NCBI GenBank assembly: GCA_015680685.1
Contig: MNCI01004849.1
Coordinates: 1 to 64,000, forward strand
Origin: Gnetum montanum
Taxonomy: Eukaryota > Streptophyta > Gnetopsida > Gnetales > Gnetaceae
DNA length: 64,000 bases
Reading direction: 5' to 3'
Position numbers and translations under genes: made by a program. The number at the start of each line of letters is the position of its first letter. Position 1 is the first letter of the stretch. The notes under the pieces were generated by a model that was not told the origin of the DNA, ran no database searches, and saw only the letters and a list, made by a program, of their open reading frames with translations. Positions 48,601 through 61,146 of the stretch are shown in pieces.

Positions 48601-50566
48601 AAATATTTTTTGAGATATTGAAAACCTAATCTTCAAGATGATAAAAGAATGATTTATCAAGATATTAGAAAATGATTTTTTAAAATACTAGAAAATGATT
48701 CTTCAAGATATCAAAAAATAACTCTTTGAAATACTATAAAATAAATCCTTAAAGTACTAGAAAAGTTTTCATCGAGATATAAGAAAATGATTCTACTACA
48801 TACTTAAAAAAAAATTTTAAGATACTAGAAAATAGTTCTTTGAGATATTAGAAAAAAGGTTTTCCAAAATATCATATACAGGTTCTTTGAGATATGAGAA
48901 AAATGTTCTTTAAGATAAGACCTAAAAATGGTTCTTTCAAAATATTAGTAAAACATTCTTCAAGAAATGAGAAAGCGGTCCTTTAACATATGAGAAACAT
49001 GATCTTCAAGATAAGACTTAAAAATGATTCTTTTAAACTATCAGTAAAAGATTCTTCGAGATTACATAAAATAGTTCATCAAGATTTTAGAAAATAATTG
49101 TTTGAGATGGTAAAAAATTATTCTTAAAGCTAGCACAAAATAGTTTTTCAAGATACCAAAAAATGATTATTCAAGGTATCAAAAAAATATTCTTTGAGAT
49201 ACTAGAAAATAATTCTTTGAGATACCAAAGAACAGTTGTTCAAGGTACAAGAAAAAGGTTCTTCAAGATAACTAAAAGTCATTCTTTAACATTCTAGAAA
49301 AAGGTTCTTTGAGATACCAGAAAAAGATTCTTTAATATATATGTGGAAAGGTTCTTTGAGATACTAATAAAAATCAGAAAATGGTCCTTCAAGCTATCTT
49401 AAAAAGATTCTTTAATATATTAGAAAATGATTCTTTGAGATATCATAAAATGATTCTTTAAGATACTAGAAAATAGATTTTTGAGATACCATAATTATGT
49501 TCTTCAACATACTAAAAAATGATTCCACGAGATACTAGAAAATGATTCTTTAAAAGACCAAAAAAATGATTCTTCGATATACCTCAAAAGGATTTTTCAA
49601 GATACTAAAAAAATAATTCTTTAAAATATCAAAAGGGATTCTTTAAGATACCAGAAAAAGGTTTTTTCAAGATATAAGAAAAAAAAATTTTGATATGCCA
49701 TAAAAAAATTATTTGAGATGCTAGAAAAGGATACTTTGACATGCTATAAAAATGCTCTTTGAAATACCACAAAAGGATTTTAAGATGTACTAGAAAATGG
49801 TTCTTTAAAATACTAGAAAATGGTTATTTGAGATATTGAAAAATGGTTTCTTAAGATACCAAAAAATGATTCTTCAAGATATTAGGGAATAGTTTTTTGA
49901 AATACCAAAGAAATGATTTTATGAGATACCATAATAGAATTCTTTTAGATAACAAAAAAATGTTGTTTGAGATATCAAAAAAAGGTTTTTTGAAATATCA
50001 TAAAAATATTCTTTGAAATACCAGAAAACGATTTTTCGATGTACCAGAAAAAGGTTTTTCAAGATATTAGAAAATGATTCTTTGAGATATCACAAAAAGA
50101 ATCTTCGAGATATTAAAAAATGGTTCTTTGAGATACCAAAAAATAGTTCTACAAGATACTAGAAAAATAATTCTTTAAGATATCAGAACAATGTTCTTTG
50201 AGATACAAGAAAGAGGTTCTACATGAAATAAGAAAATCATTCATTGAGATACTAAAAAATTGTTGTTCGAGATATCAAGAAAAGGTTCTTCAACATATCA
50301 GAAAAAGATTCTTTAAAATAATAGAAAATAATTTTTCCATATATCAAAAAATGTTTTTTCATAATACCATAAAATGGTTCTTCAAAATACTAGAAAAAGG
50401 TTCTTTTGAGAAAGTAGAAAAAGTTTTTTCAAGATGCTAAAAAATGGTTCTTTGAGATACTAGAAAAATGGTTGTTGGAGAAAGCAAAAAAATGGTTTTT
50501 TAAGATATTAGAAAATGGTTCTTTGAGATTCCAAAAAATTGTTCTTTGAGATACTAGAAAATGATT

Positions 50567-50860
50567 ATTTGAAATACCTATTAAAATGGTTATTTGAGAT
50601 ACCAGAAAAAAAATTCTTCATTATATTAGAAAAATGTTCTTTCAAATACCAGAAAAATCTTTTTTAAGTTTGGACCTAAAAATGGTTCTTTGAAGATAGC
50701 GCAAAAAATTTCATTTGAGATATAAGAAAATAGTTTTTTGAGATACCTAAAAATGGTTTTTTAAGATATCATAAAATAGTTATTTAAGATTAAAAAAGGG
50801 TTTTTGGTGGTTATAGAAAAAAGTTTTTCAAAATAAATGAAAATGAATTTTTAAGATAAT
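50567..50860. repeat. higher-order marker block, third occurrence
   Basis: CTATTAAAATGG, TTCATTATATTAG, GGACCTAAAAATGG, TTTCATTTGAGATATAAG, TTTGGTGGTTATAG and AAATAAATGAAAATG appear in the same order as in the other two blocks. Confidence 0.55.
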
Positions 50861-52977
50861 ATAAAAAAATTATTTGAGATACTAGAAAAAGGTTCTTTAA
50901 GATATAGAAAATTAATTTTTGATGATACTAGAAATTAGTTCTTTAAGATACTAGAAAAATGATTCTTTAAGATACCAAAAGAAGAATCTTCAAAATTTTA
51001 GAAAATAGTTATTCAAAATACCAAAAAATGTTTTTTCGAGATTCCATTGAAATGGTTATTCAAGATACTAGAAAATTAGTACTTCAACATATCAAAAAAT
51101 ATTTCTTTGAGATAGAAGAAAAAGGTTCTAAAAATTACCTTTAAAAAGGTTTTTGAGATACTAAAAAAAGGTTCTTAGATATAATATAAAATGGTTCTTT
51201 AGGATACTAGAAAATGCTTTTTCAACATATTAGAAAAAGGTTCTTCAAATACCAAAAAAGGATTCTTTGAGATAATAGAAAATTATTCTTCCTAATACTA
51301 GAAAATGATTTTTTGAGATATCAAAAAATGGTTCTTTAAGATACCAGAAAATGGTTTTTTTGATATAATAAAAAATGATTCTACAAGATACTAGAAAATG
51401 GTTAATCGAGATAGTAGAAAAAAGGTTATTGGAAATATTAGAAAATGGTTTTTTAAGATACTATAAAATTATTCTTTGAAATACCAAAAAATGATTCTTT
51501 GAGAAAGAAAAACAGCTTTCCTTGAAATATCACAATATGATTCTTTGATATACCAAAAAAATTATTCAAGATACTAGAAATAGTTCTTTAAAATAGGACT
51601 TGAAAAAGGTTTTTTCAAGATACCACAAAATATTTCATTCAAAATATCAGAAAATAGTTTTTCGAGATACCAAAAAATAGTTCCTCAAGATACCATAAGA
51701 AAGGTTCTTGGATATCATAGAGAAAAAAGTTTTTTGAGATACATAAAGATGGATCTTTAAGATAATAAAAAAATATTCTTTGAGATCTCAAAAAATAATT
51801 TTTTTAGGTACCAAAAAATTATTTTGATCTTTGATTTAGCAAAAAATCATTCTTTGAACTACCAGAAAGAAGTTCTTTGAGATGCTAGAATAGTTCTTAA
51901 GATACTTGAAAAATGTTCTTCATGATACTAGAAAATACTTCTTTGAGATACTAGCAAATGATTCTACAAGTTACTAGAAAACTATGCTTTGAGATAATAG
52001 AAAACTATTTTTCACTATACCAGAAAATTATTATTCAAAATACTAGAAAAAGATTCCTCGAGATACTAGAAAATGGTTTTTCAAGATACTATAAAATAAT
52101 TCTTTAAGATACCAGAAAATAGTTTTTCAAGATACCAGAAATAAGGCTGTTCGTGATATCACAAAAAGAAATTTTCAAGATAAAAGAGAATGATTCTTGA
52201 GCATACCTAAAAATAGTTCTTCAAGATACGACAAAATGATTGTTTGAGACATCACTAAAAAGTTCTTAGATGTACCCAGAAAAGATTATTTAAGATATTA
52301 GAAAATGGTTCTTCGAGATATCATATAAAGGTTCTTTAAGACACTTGAAAACTATTCTTTGCAATACTAGAAAGTAGTTCTTCAAGATAGCAAAAAATGC
52401 TTCTTTGAGATACCAGAAAATAATTCTTTAACTGTAGAAAAGAATTCTTTGAGATACCTGAAAGTGTTGTTTCGAGATACTAGAAAATGACTCTTTGAGA
52501 TATGAAAAAATGGTTCTTCAAGATATCACAAAATGGTTCTTAGAGGTACCATAATAATGGTTCTATGACATATCAGAAAAATACTTTTTGAGATACCAAA
52601 AAAAAATATTCTTTAAGATATCATAAAAAATATTCTTTTATATACCAGAAAAATTTTCTTAAAGATACCCAAAAGTGGTACTTCAAGATACCAGAAAAAG
52701 CTTCTTCAAGATATGAGAAAATCCTTCCTTGAGATACTAGAAAAAGGTTCTTCAAGATATCAAAATCTAGTTTTAAATACTAAAAAAAATGGATTTTAGA
52801 GATACTAAAAATCAACTCTACGAGATACTAAAAAAACGTTGTATGAGATCCCAAAAAATGATTCTTTGATATGTCATAAAAATACTATAAAAACATTCTT
52901 CGAGCTACCAGAAAATGATTCTTCGAGATATTAGAAATAATTTTTTGAGGTACTAAAAAATGGTTCTTCAAGATATC

Positions 52978-53155
52978 AAAAAATGATTATTCAAGATACC
53001 AGAAAATGGTTCTTCAAGATACCAAAAAATGATTATTCAAGATACCAGAAAATGGTTCTTCAAGATACCAAAAAATGATTATTCAAGATACCAGAAAATG
53101 GTTCTTCAAGATACCAAAAAATGATTATTCAAGATACCAGAAAATGGTTCTTCAA
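52978..53155. repeat. homogeneous 46-bp dimer repeats at the array edge
   Basis: About four nearly identical copies of a two-unit block: a unit with TGATTATTCAA followed by one with TGGTTCTTCAA. This near identity contrasts with the degenerate rest of the array and points to recent local amplification. Confidence 0.85.
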
Positions 53156-53329
53156 CATGCCAGAATATAGTTCTTTAAAATGCCAAAAAATGATTCTTTG
53201 AGATTTTAGAAAATGCTCATCAAAATATTAGAAAGAGGTTCTTTAATATATGAGTAAATGGTTGTTTGTGATAGGACCTAACAAAGGTTTCCTCTAATGC
53301 CTAATTATTTTAAGCTTAATTAGTTTTGC

Positions 53330-54890
53330 CACCATCATTAGTTTCTAGGTCATGAAATTGAATCTTGCCTTATGTTAAAAGATGACTTACAAAATATGAT
53401 AGATAAGGGTGAATTGTTACTTGATGCATCCAACCTAGTTAGGCCTCAAAACTAGTTGATGCATGTATATCAAGACTTGTTAAATGCCAACAATAGCCCA
53501 TATACCATAGTGGCATTCAATGTTAATAATGACCCAAGGCCTGCCAGGGAACCATTTATGATTTGGATACCTCCTTATAATGAAAGAGGACCTTCAAATT
53601 CTATTAGTTCAAGCCCCCCCTCCCTTGTTTTAAAGGTATCATCACCAATGCTCCCCAAGGAGCCTTTTGTAACTAGAGTACCTACCCCTCTTGTGTCAAC
53701 TAAGTCCACCCACAAAATAGAACAACAACCTTTAGTGGTTGCTAATGCGATGGCTTCTTCCTCCCAATCAACTAATGATAACTTGAAGAACTCACCCAAG
53801 CAAAGGAAAAAGCCTGTGCAAAATCCCAAGAATAAGAATGATAAGCAATCCAAGGCATGGAAGGAAGTGGGTCTACCAAAGCCCATTGTCATCTCATCTA
53901 TACCCATGACCTCTACAACCTAGACTACTTTAACTAGCAAACCATGGAAGGACCCTAAGGCCTAAGGGAAAGGAAAATAGGAGAAGCCAAAACAACCAAA
54001 ACATGAAGTACACAATTTGGAACACATGGAGGGATAGCTCAAACAATTGCTGAAATAAAATAATACAACCCTTAGCCTATATGACTTGGTCATGACTTCT
54101 CTTGCACACTATGAAGCACTAGTCAAGATGTTAACCTCCATCCCTATTAGCGAGGACACTCCTAATAATGAAAAACTCATCCATGTAGTGATGGTACCAT
54201 CTTCACCTAGGGAGACAAAGTTAACATAACTAGTGTTTCATGGTAGCAAAATCAAAACTAGCCTCCAAAATAGTGAGGTGACCAATGCCTTTCTCTTGAT
54301 AACTATTCCGATGGAATAATACCAGGTGCATAGAGTGCATGTAGATGATGGAGCCTCAAAAAACATCATTACTTATACCATAGTTGAGCATTTAGGGCTA
54401 ACTAAATAGATACAACATATGTAAACATCAACTTTCAAATCCTTCAATGGAGTGTGAGGTGATGTTAAGGGGTCTATCTCCTTAGACTTTGTTGTAAGGG
54501 AGAAATTCCCCACAATAGATAATTTCTTAGTAATGGAGGAAACACTAGGATTCAACCTCATCTTGGGAACACCTTGGCTAGCTTAGTTACAAGCTATATG
54601 TTCACCCATCCATCAAGAAATTCACCTACCTTACAAGAAAGGTGAAATTATCATTCATGGTGATGCCATGGTTCCCTTAGTAGTTAACAACATAGACATA
54701 GAATAGGGGTAAGAAATGGAGTTTTAGAAATAAACTCCTAGCCACAAAGTCAAGAAACCTGATGGAGTGGAGAAGGCCAAAAACAACACTGATGGACAAA
54801 ATAAGACATAGGCATTTAACATTGTCAATGAAGGGGATGTGGAATACAAGCATGTGCAAAATAAGACATAGAAATTTGCTAATCTCTCAA
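53330..54890 (+). pseudogene. Gag C-terminus and protease
   Basis: It starts at FLGHEIESCLMLKDDLQNMI (53343-53400), the end of a Gag zinc knuckle and the helix after it. Then comes an open stretch of 155 codons (53456-53923) rich in Pro, Ser and Lys. Farther on are IHVVMVPSSP (54180), the protease active site VHVDDGASKNII (54335-54370, DDG for D(S/T)G), and LGFNLILGTPWLA (54550-54585), the late protease motif. The spacer AFNIVNEGDVEY follows at 54812-54850. Stops between the blocks show inactivation. The same motifs occur in the fragment at 8780-9565. The proline-rich frame is element sequence, not a host gene. Confidence 0.7.
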
Positions 54891-55199
54891 AGATTAGCAA
54901 ACATTTGCACAAGTTTTGTATGTCCTTAATCCTCCTCCTATCTTATGCATTTATAACCATGTAGCCATATGTACTTATAACTCATTAGCCTAGTTTACAT
55001 GTTACCTATTTATGCCATTTTTTTTAACTTTATGTTAAATGTTATTTTGCATATAGCCTAAGAATTTACTTTTATTTGAATTTCTATTTATTAAAATATT
55101 TTCTTTTATTTTTTTAGTATGATAAACATAAATAACTCATAAAAACCTTAAAACTAGAAAATTCATAAAAATTTTAAAGCATAAATAAGACAAAAATAT

Positions 55200-55480
55200 A
55201 TATTTTCCTTGCAAAACATGGGGCCTACCATGGCCTAAAACTAGTTAGAATGTATGGCCCACTAAGGCCTTAAACTAGAAAACATTCTATGACCCTCTAA
55301 GGCCTTAAACTACCAAACATCCTATGGGCCACTAAGGCCTAAGACTAGTAAACATTGAACAACCTACTAAGGTAGCAAACTCGGAAACATTGCATGACCT
55401 ACCATGGCCTAAAACTAGCAAATCCTATGGCCTTCCATGGTTGTAAACTAGAAAACAACCTTTTAAATTATTTCCATTCT
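55200..55480. repeat. GGCC-containing short tandem repeats, left border
   Basis: About six copies of a 40-45 bp unit with CTAAGGCCTTAAACTAG or CATGGCCTAAAACTAG. They lie between the protease spacer and the antisense gene's last exon, as at 8226-8515. Confidence 0.7.
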
Positions 55481-55834
55481 AGTTTATAGCCTTATTACCT
55501 AGCCATCTCAACCTTTTTATTACATTACAATGTTATAGTCGAGTAAGACAACATAGCCATGAACAACATTTATGACATAAAACCGTGGAACTACAACACA
55601 AATAAAACCATAATTCCAAAAATGATATACCCAAAATTGAAACTTAAGAATAAAATTAAAATGTTTGTAATATAAGTAGACATAGCCACATTGTGTGGTA
55701 AAATGTTCAAGCAGTAAACAATAAACATAAAATCCTTCACAACCAAAACCTTGGATAACACTAGCCATAAAAAATCAACATAAACATCAAATGGCCATCA
55801 ATAAGAAACAATCAAAAGTAGGCAATTGATGATG

Positions 55835-58800
55835 CTACGGGACATATAAAGAAGGAAGTGGTGGATTATCCCCATCCTCACTTCTACAGTTGTTGGTATC
55901 ATCTGGTACCTCTAATATAACAACATAAGACAAATCAGTAATTAAGAAATCACAAAAAACAAGCCAATAAATTAGGTAAAACTAAAGTAACATTAGAGAA
56001 AAAAATAGAATCAAACTTGCAAGGAATCTGATTTGATGAATTATGGGAAAAGATGTTGAAGACCAATCTCTAGCTGAAGGAGGATTTGGTCCTCTATCAT
56101 GTGAGTCCAATCCACATCCCCAAGATTAATTCCCATGAGGATGTTGCTCTCATCAACATCTATCCATGTGGGTGGCTCTCATGAAACTATTGTAGTAAAA
56201 ACCTCACCTATAGCCATAGAGACCTGAGGAGTAGGAGATTTAGCTAGCATGAGAGTGCCTTCAAAGAGTTTGTAGGTACTTTTAGCTTGAATTCCCTTTC
56301 TAAATAGCTCCATCTTACGCCATTCAATAGCCTCCTCTTCAAGCTACTTTATGTATTCCTTGCAATCAGCCTTGCATTTTCTCTTATGGTATTTTTGTAC
56401 CTAGCCCTACTCTAGGACCTAAGCACAATAATCTTTCCAATCCTTAGCTTTATAGGTGATGAGGTCCACCTATAAATACTACTTCATCATCTTCTCAGCA
56501 AGGACAATCTTGTCATGAATGGCATTCCAGTAGTAGAACCATGTGATCTCCTTAGTTTGTAAGTTTTCTATGTTAGCCACATGGGCTTCCACAAAAGCCT
56601 GCCTATAGATTGCTGATCATCTATGCTTATCTCTTGTTCTTCTTCTTTAAGATCATAACTTGCTTCCATAGGGAATTTTTGGACCTTTGAAACTTCTATA
56701 AAGTTTTTGCACATGAAACTAAAATATCAATGGTAGTTTCATATAACTTCCATGTCAAGAGTCAAGAGAGTGCTTTGGCCAAGCTTGAATCTCCATGTCA
56801 TAGCTAGGGTCCCATATAACTAAAGAAATTGTAAATAAAATAACCATAAAATATATCCATAATCACAATGTATAACATTAATATCCATGATAAAAAAAAT
56901 ATAACCAAATATACCTCTAAAAACCAAATAAAAAAATTAAGATAAAATAAAACAAAGTTCTTACCAATCTTGGGAGCAACTTGTTGCAATTGATCAATGA
57001 TGTCCTTAGCCACTCCACTTTGAAACCTCTACCCATGATTTCATGCAAAATGTAGGGGTAGAGGCTTCTTCCTATGACTTAGGAACTATAATAAGCATAA
57101 TAATCATCAAATGGTTAAAATGAAAACTAAACATAAAACCATAAACTATAACAAATGACACTAAGGAATATGCATACCTAGATCCTCATTTGGGATGATA
57201 ACTAGGGGTTCCCCTAGTAGCAACTCATCAAATAGGGCTTCTAGGTCATCCAAGTCAACATTGGCCAACCCCTCATCCTCATGGCGTTGTAGGACTACAT
57301 TCTCAATACATCTCTACTCTTCCTCAATTACTATGGGTTGGGCTACCAGGTCTTGTCATTTGTCTACAAAGATAATAAACCAAAAACATTAGGACAACTT
57401 AACAACCTTATAATCTTAAAATCTTTAAACACTCAAAACATAGCTAAAAGTTAGCAACATACCAATAACCACATGATGAGTGTTGCCAAGATTAAATATG
57501 AAATTTTTCTTAGAAGATTGCTTAGTTACTAGGACTACTTCCTCCACCATGGGTGACTTTAGCAACCATGTTAGCCTCAACACATAGCTCCTTGGCCCTC
57601 TTGATGTTAGCATGAACAATGTAAGGCTCCACCCCAATGCTATCAGGGGAAACACATTGCCTACCACTAATTCCTTTAGTGGTGATAGACAAAAATTCCC
57701 TAACCTCCCCTAGTGAATTCTAGGCTTACATGGTTGGATAAATGTGCTTTATCCAAGTCCTAGAATGTTGGAATGGCTCTTGGCACATCCATCCCCATCC
57801 CTTCACACCACCAAGAACTTTGCAAATCTCTTCAAATATTCCATGAAGCATACATAGTACACATGGAATATTGTGGTGAGATCCTCAAATTCTAAGGATT
57901 TCCTTACACAACCTAGTGGCCAAGTGAATAGACTAGTTAAACTAAGCACCTTCCTATAGGACCGTTATCATGGTTCATGCTTAGGCAATGTCAATCACCT
58001 TTTTCTATGACAATAGCTTAGGGAATCATAGGATCGGAAAAAGGAATAGGACTCCCTTACTTCTAGCACCTAGAAATCTTTTAGGAATAACCTAGAATGG
58101 CTACTATGAGCACCTAATCATGTCTCTACCTCCTTGTAATGGCCTACCTCCTTAGCTAGTTTGGTGGTAATCTTCATCCCTTCAATGGAAACACCAAATA
58201 GATCACAAAAGGTAGACTTGTTAATGAGTAAGATTACTGATAGATTAGACATATTGGTGATGAACTTAATGCATCCTTTGTTGAATGAGTTAATGATGTT
58301 CATCATCTTAGCAATAGGAATGGTTGAGATAGGTCCCATAAAAAGATCAAGTAAACCTCATGCATGCTTGAATATTTTGGGGTGCATGTTCTCTTAACCA
58401 ATGCTACTATGGTTACACCTCATCAAATTTTAGGATGAAAGTATCCTTAGCATATCCTAAAATAACCAAGGTGATGCTAGAGGAGGTAGAAGCTCTTGTA
58501 AGACAACAAAAATTACTGGTTAGCTAAGGTGTAAACACATAATGTACAACCAAGATATAACAAGAATAACAAATAAAAATTTTTAAAACAATTAGAAATA
58601 AAATAACCTAAAACTGTATAACCATAAAAATGTTAGTATAACTTATCCAAAATCATGTTTATCTTACCTTTATTCTTCTTGCTAGGTAAGGGTTGTGTGG
58701 AGGTCCCATCAATGGTTTCTAGTTTTGAAAGATGCTTAGGAAGCATCCACCAATTGTTAGCTATATCAATGGCCACACACCTCTTGACTGTTGGGGTAAA

Positions 58801-61146
58801 GCCTTTGGTTTATTTATTAAAATTATCCTTTAATTGGTCAACCACTATGGTTCTAATGTTTGGGCCTTTTGTAAATACACCTATGACAATCTAAGCCACT
58901 TCCAAGATTCAGTCATTCCTGACCGAGCCTTGTTGGTTAATCCTGTACCTACAAGATGTTCAACATTTGAAACCTTAGAAGTTCATACTGTTATGCGAAG
59001 TAGGTATAATAAAAAAATCATATTAGACCAAAAATCACAGCCATACTTACCCAACCAAATTATACAATGTGCTAGGAGGATTCTAGAACAATGTGTGGGC
59101 CCGATGCACCACAATTAGTGTATTTATTAGCATTATACTAAGAAAAATTTGGCATGTTTTAGATTTGGGATAGCTTGTGGGTACTTTGGATGCCTCTTCT
59201 ATTGAACACTTCCCCTTATATGCATGTCTTAGAATCATCTATTATGAACTTAATGATCATATTGGATGACTGAGGTAGTAAGGTCTACATTATGACTCCA
59301 ACTGTATACTAATGTTTTGAAGGAGGTAGGAAAGGAATTTCCTTGTCCTCATTTAGAACCATAGGGAACCTCAATCTAGGACCATGTTGATATGCGGAAT
59401 GTTGTTTTTTGGGAGATTGATCTAGCAAGTATCCCCACTAGTTTTACCACCACCAGAATGGGCTTAAAAGAAACCTTGCATAGAAATAACATACATCACT
59501 AGAACCATATTTTAAGCACTTATAAAAAATAAAGAAAAATAGAAACAAAAAAAATCACAACCAAGAATAAAAAAAACTATACGACACTTTGAATTCCTTA
59601 GGAATGTTTTCAAACATCCTAGTTAGTGGTGAAACTAGCCACTGTAACAACTCTAGGATGTTAGTCAATATTCCTTCAAAAATTCAAAAATAAAAATTTT
59701 AATAGCCTAACCCAAATCTTAAACATCATAACTAGAATATAAAAACATTTTCCTTATCATTAAAAGCTTAAAACATGTTGAAAAAATTTTGCAAATCCAT
59801 GACCTAGTTTAAACAAAACTTATACAACAACATTGAAACTAAGAAAAATGGCCATAGGAGATTACTCGTAAAAATTATTAAAAAAATTTTAAAATTCATG
59901 AAACTATTCCTATACCGCTTATAACATCCCATAGTATCCCTAGGAACATGGGAAACTAATAGAAAAAATCATTTAGTGTGTCAATGCTACCTATCTCCTA
60001 GGGGTAAAACCATTAAAGACAAAAACCTTTAATTTGTGCAACCGCACAAGAAAAATCATAAAAAATCAACTGTAACTCCAAATCTAGTGATTCAAATACC
60101 TTTATAAAGCTTAAATGATACCTATACAACCATGACTAGGAATTTTAAAAATTCTCTACCATTTATTCAAAAGAAATTTGTGAAATACTACGGAAAACTA
60201 AAAAATGGCAGGAAAACCAAACTGAACTAGCTAACCAAAAAATTCACTAAAAATTTCACGTAACTCCAAATTACACCAAACCATAGCCAGTTAAAACCTA
60301 ATAACTAAATAAAAAATAAAAAATTTGAAAAACAAGAATTCATAGCCATTTTCTACATAAAGATTACATGATTACCATAAAAAAACAACCAAAATAGCAA
60401 AACCACAATGAACTAGCTAATAGAAAATTCATGAAGAATTATCCATGAGCCCAAATCCAGTGGTTCAACCACCATTAGAACTATTAAAAATAAAATTAAA
60501 ATCCTATTGAGTGAAAAACTAACAATTCCTAGCCATTTCCTTAATTAAAAATTCAAAAGTAGTGTTGCTTTTTACCAAAATAGCAAAAAAACACACAAAA
60601 ATTGACTGAAACCTAATATAAAATTGACATAAAACCAAACTTAAATGATTAAGAAATAATGAAAATGCATAAAACCAATTAAATAATGATTTGGAATTTG
60701 TTAAAATCAAATTTTATTAGACACAATGACCTAGATCTAAGAAAACATCCAGTTCCTACACTAGAAAAACAACAAAAAAGGCCAAAAACACCTAAAATTG
60801 GCAAGCTATGGCCTACCTCAGAGTGATAGTTGCTAACCCTTGACCAATCATGGATCATGGTAGATGTGATATGCCTTTGGTTGTAGCATCTGCATCTTCT
60901 AATACTAGTTTTTTGTTGTTGCCTCCTCTCTTCTTCATGGTTCTTGAGGTTTACTGGAACAATGTTGGGAGACACCTCATCCATGCTAGGCAATGTGGCT
61001 CCAACATGGATGGGTGGGGTGTAATCTGAAAATACCAAAATTAACCACCTAGTTATTACATTTTAACTTTAACACATCTTTTTATCCTTCATTAGCCAAA
61101 ATTCAACAAAAAATAAGTTGAATTACATACCATCTATTTTTCCCAT
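55835..61146 (-). pseudogene. antisense multi-exon gene of the gypsy element, copy 2
   Basis: Unrecognised protein. The first exon may be ATG at 61146 (MGKID), with a GTATGT donor at 61130 and an acceptor TTTTCAG at 61026. Exon 2 (61025 to about 60818) begins YTPPIHVGATLPSMDEVS and is basic at its end. A long intron (to about 59640) contains repeats. Later blocks include WLVSPLTRMFENIPKEFK (59630-59580), MNIINSFNKGCIKFITNM (58310-58250), YLKRFAKFLVV (57830), AKDIIDQLQQVAPKIG (about 57010, followed by a GTAAGA donor), and KLFEGTLMLAKS and WIDVDESNILMGIN (56270-56130). The last intron is 56016-55912 and the last exon encodes EVPDDTNNCRSEDGDNPPLP and stops at 55835. Gene order and two motif blocks match the plus-strand copy at 5600-8045. 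A few in-frame stops indicate decay, but exon ends remain clear. Confidence 0.6.
59690..60680. repeat. ~190-bp degenerate repeats in the long intron
   Basis: Landmarks GAACTAGCTAA, AAATTCA and AACTCCAAAT recur near 60050, 60230, 60415 and, weakly, 60600. The repeats are A-rich on the plus strand and show no frame. Confidence 0.45.

Larger units (their letters stand above)
43230..53290. repeat. 23-bp minisatellite array, right part
   Basis: The same unit as at 36008-40092, continuing for about 10 kb. The three common states at the end of the unit are TTCGA, TTTGA and TTCAA, and near the start CCAGA, CTAGA and CCAAA. Variant units such as GATAGGACCTGAAAAAGG recur (near 43517, 45464, 48917, 49010, 51590, 53273). 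Frames of 60-90 codons on both strands are by-products of the repeat. Confidence 0.9.

Noticed and set aside
36637-50440. Frames of 60-87 codons on both strands within the 23-bp array
   Set aside because: They arise because the repeat unit lacks stops when its C residues are intact; no start context, no conservation beyond the repeat itself.
36008-53290. Short regular repeats resembling a CRISPR array
   Set aside because: Units are contiguous without unique spacers, and the surroundings are eukaryotic retroelements.
53575-53907. 110-codon minus-strand frame
   Set aside because: It is the shadow of the proline/serine-rich Gag-protease linker on the plus strand, where the element's motifs are in order.
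53456-53923. 155-codon frame as a host gene
   Set aside because: It lies between a Gag knuckle and a protease of the same decayed element and has the composition of a Gag linker.
58655-59118. Plus-strand frames of 79 and 94 codons
   Set aside because: They overlap minus-strand exon and intron sequence of the antisense gene and have no recognisable motif.
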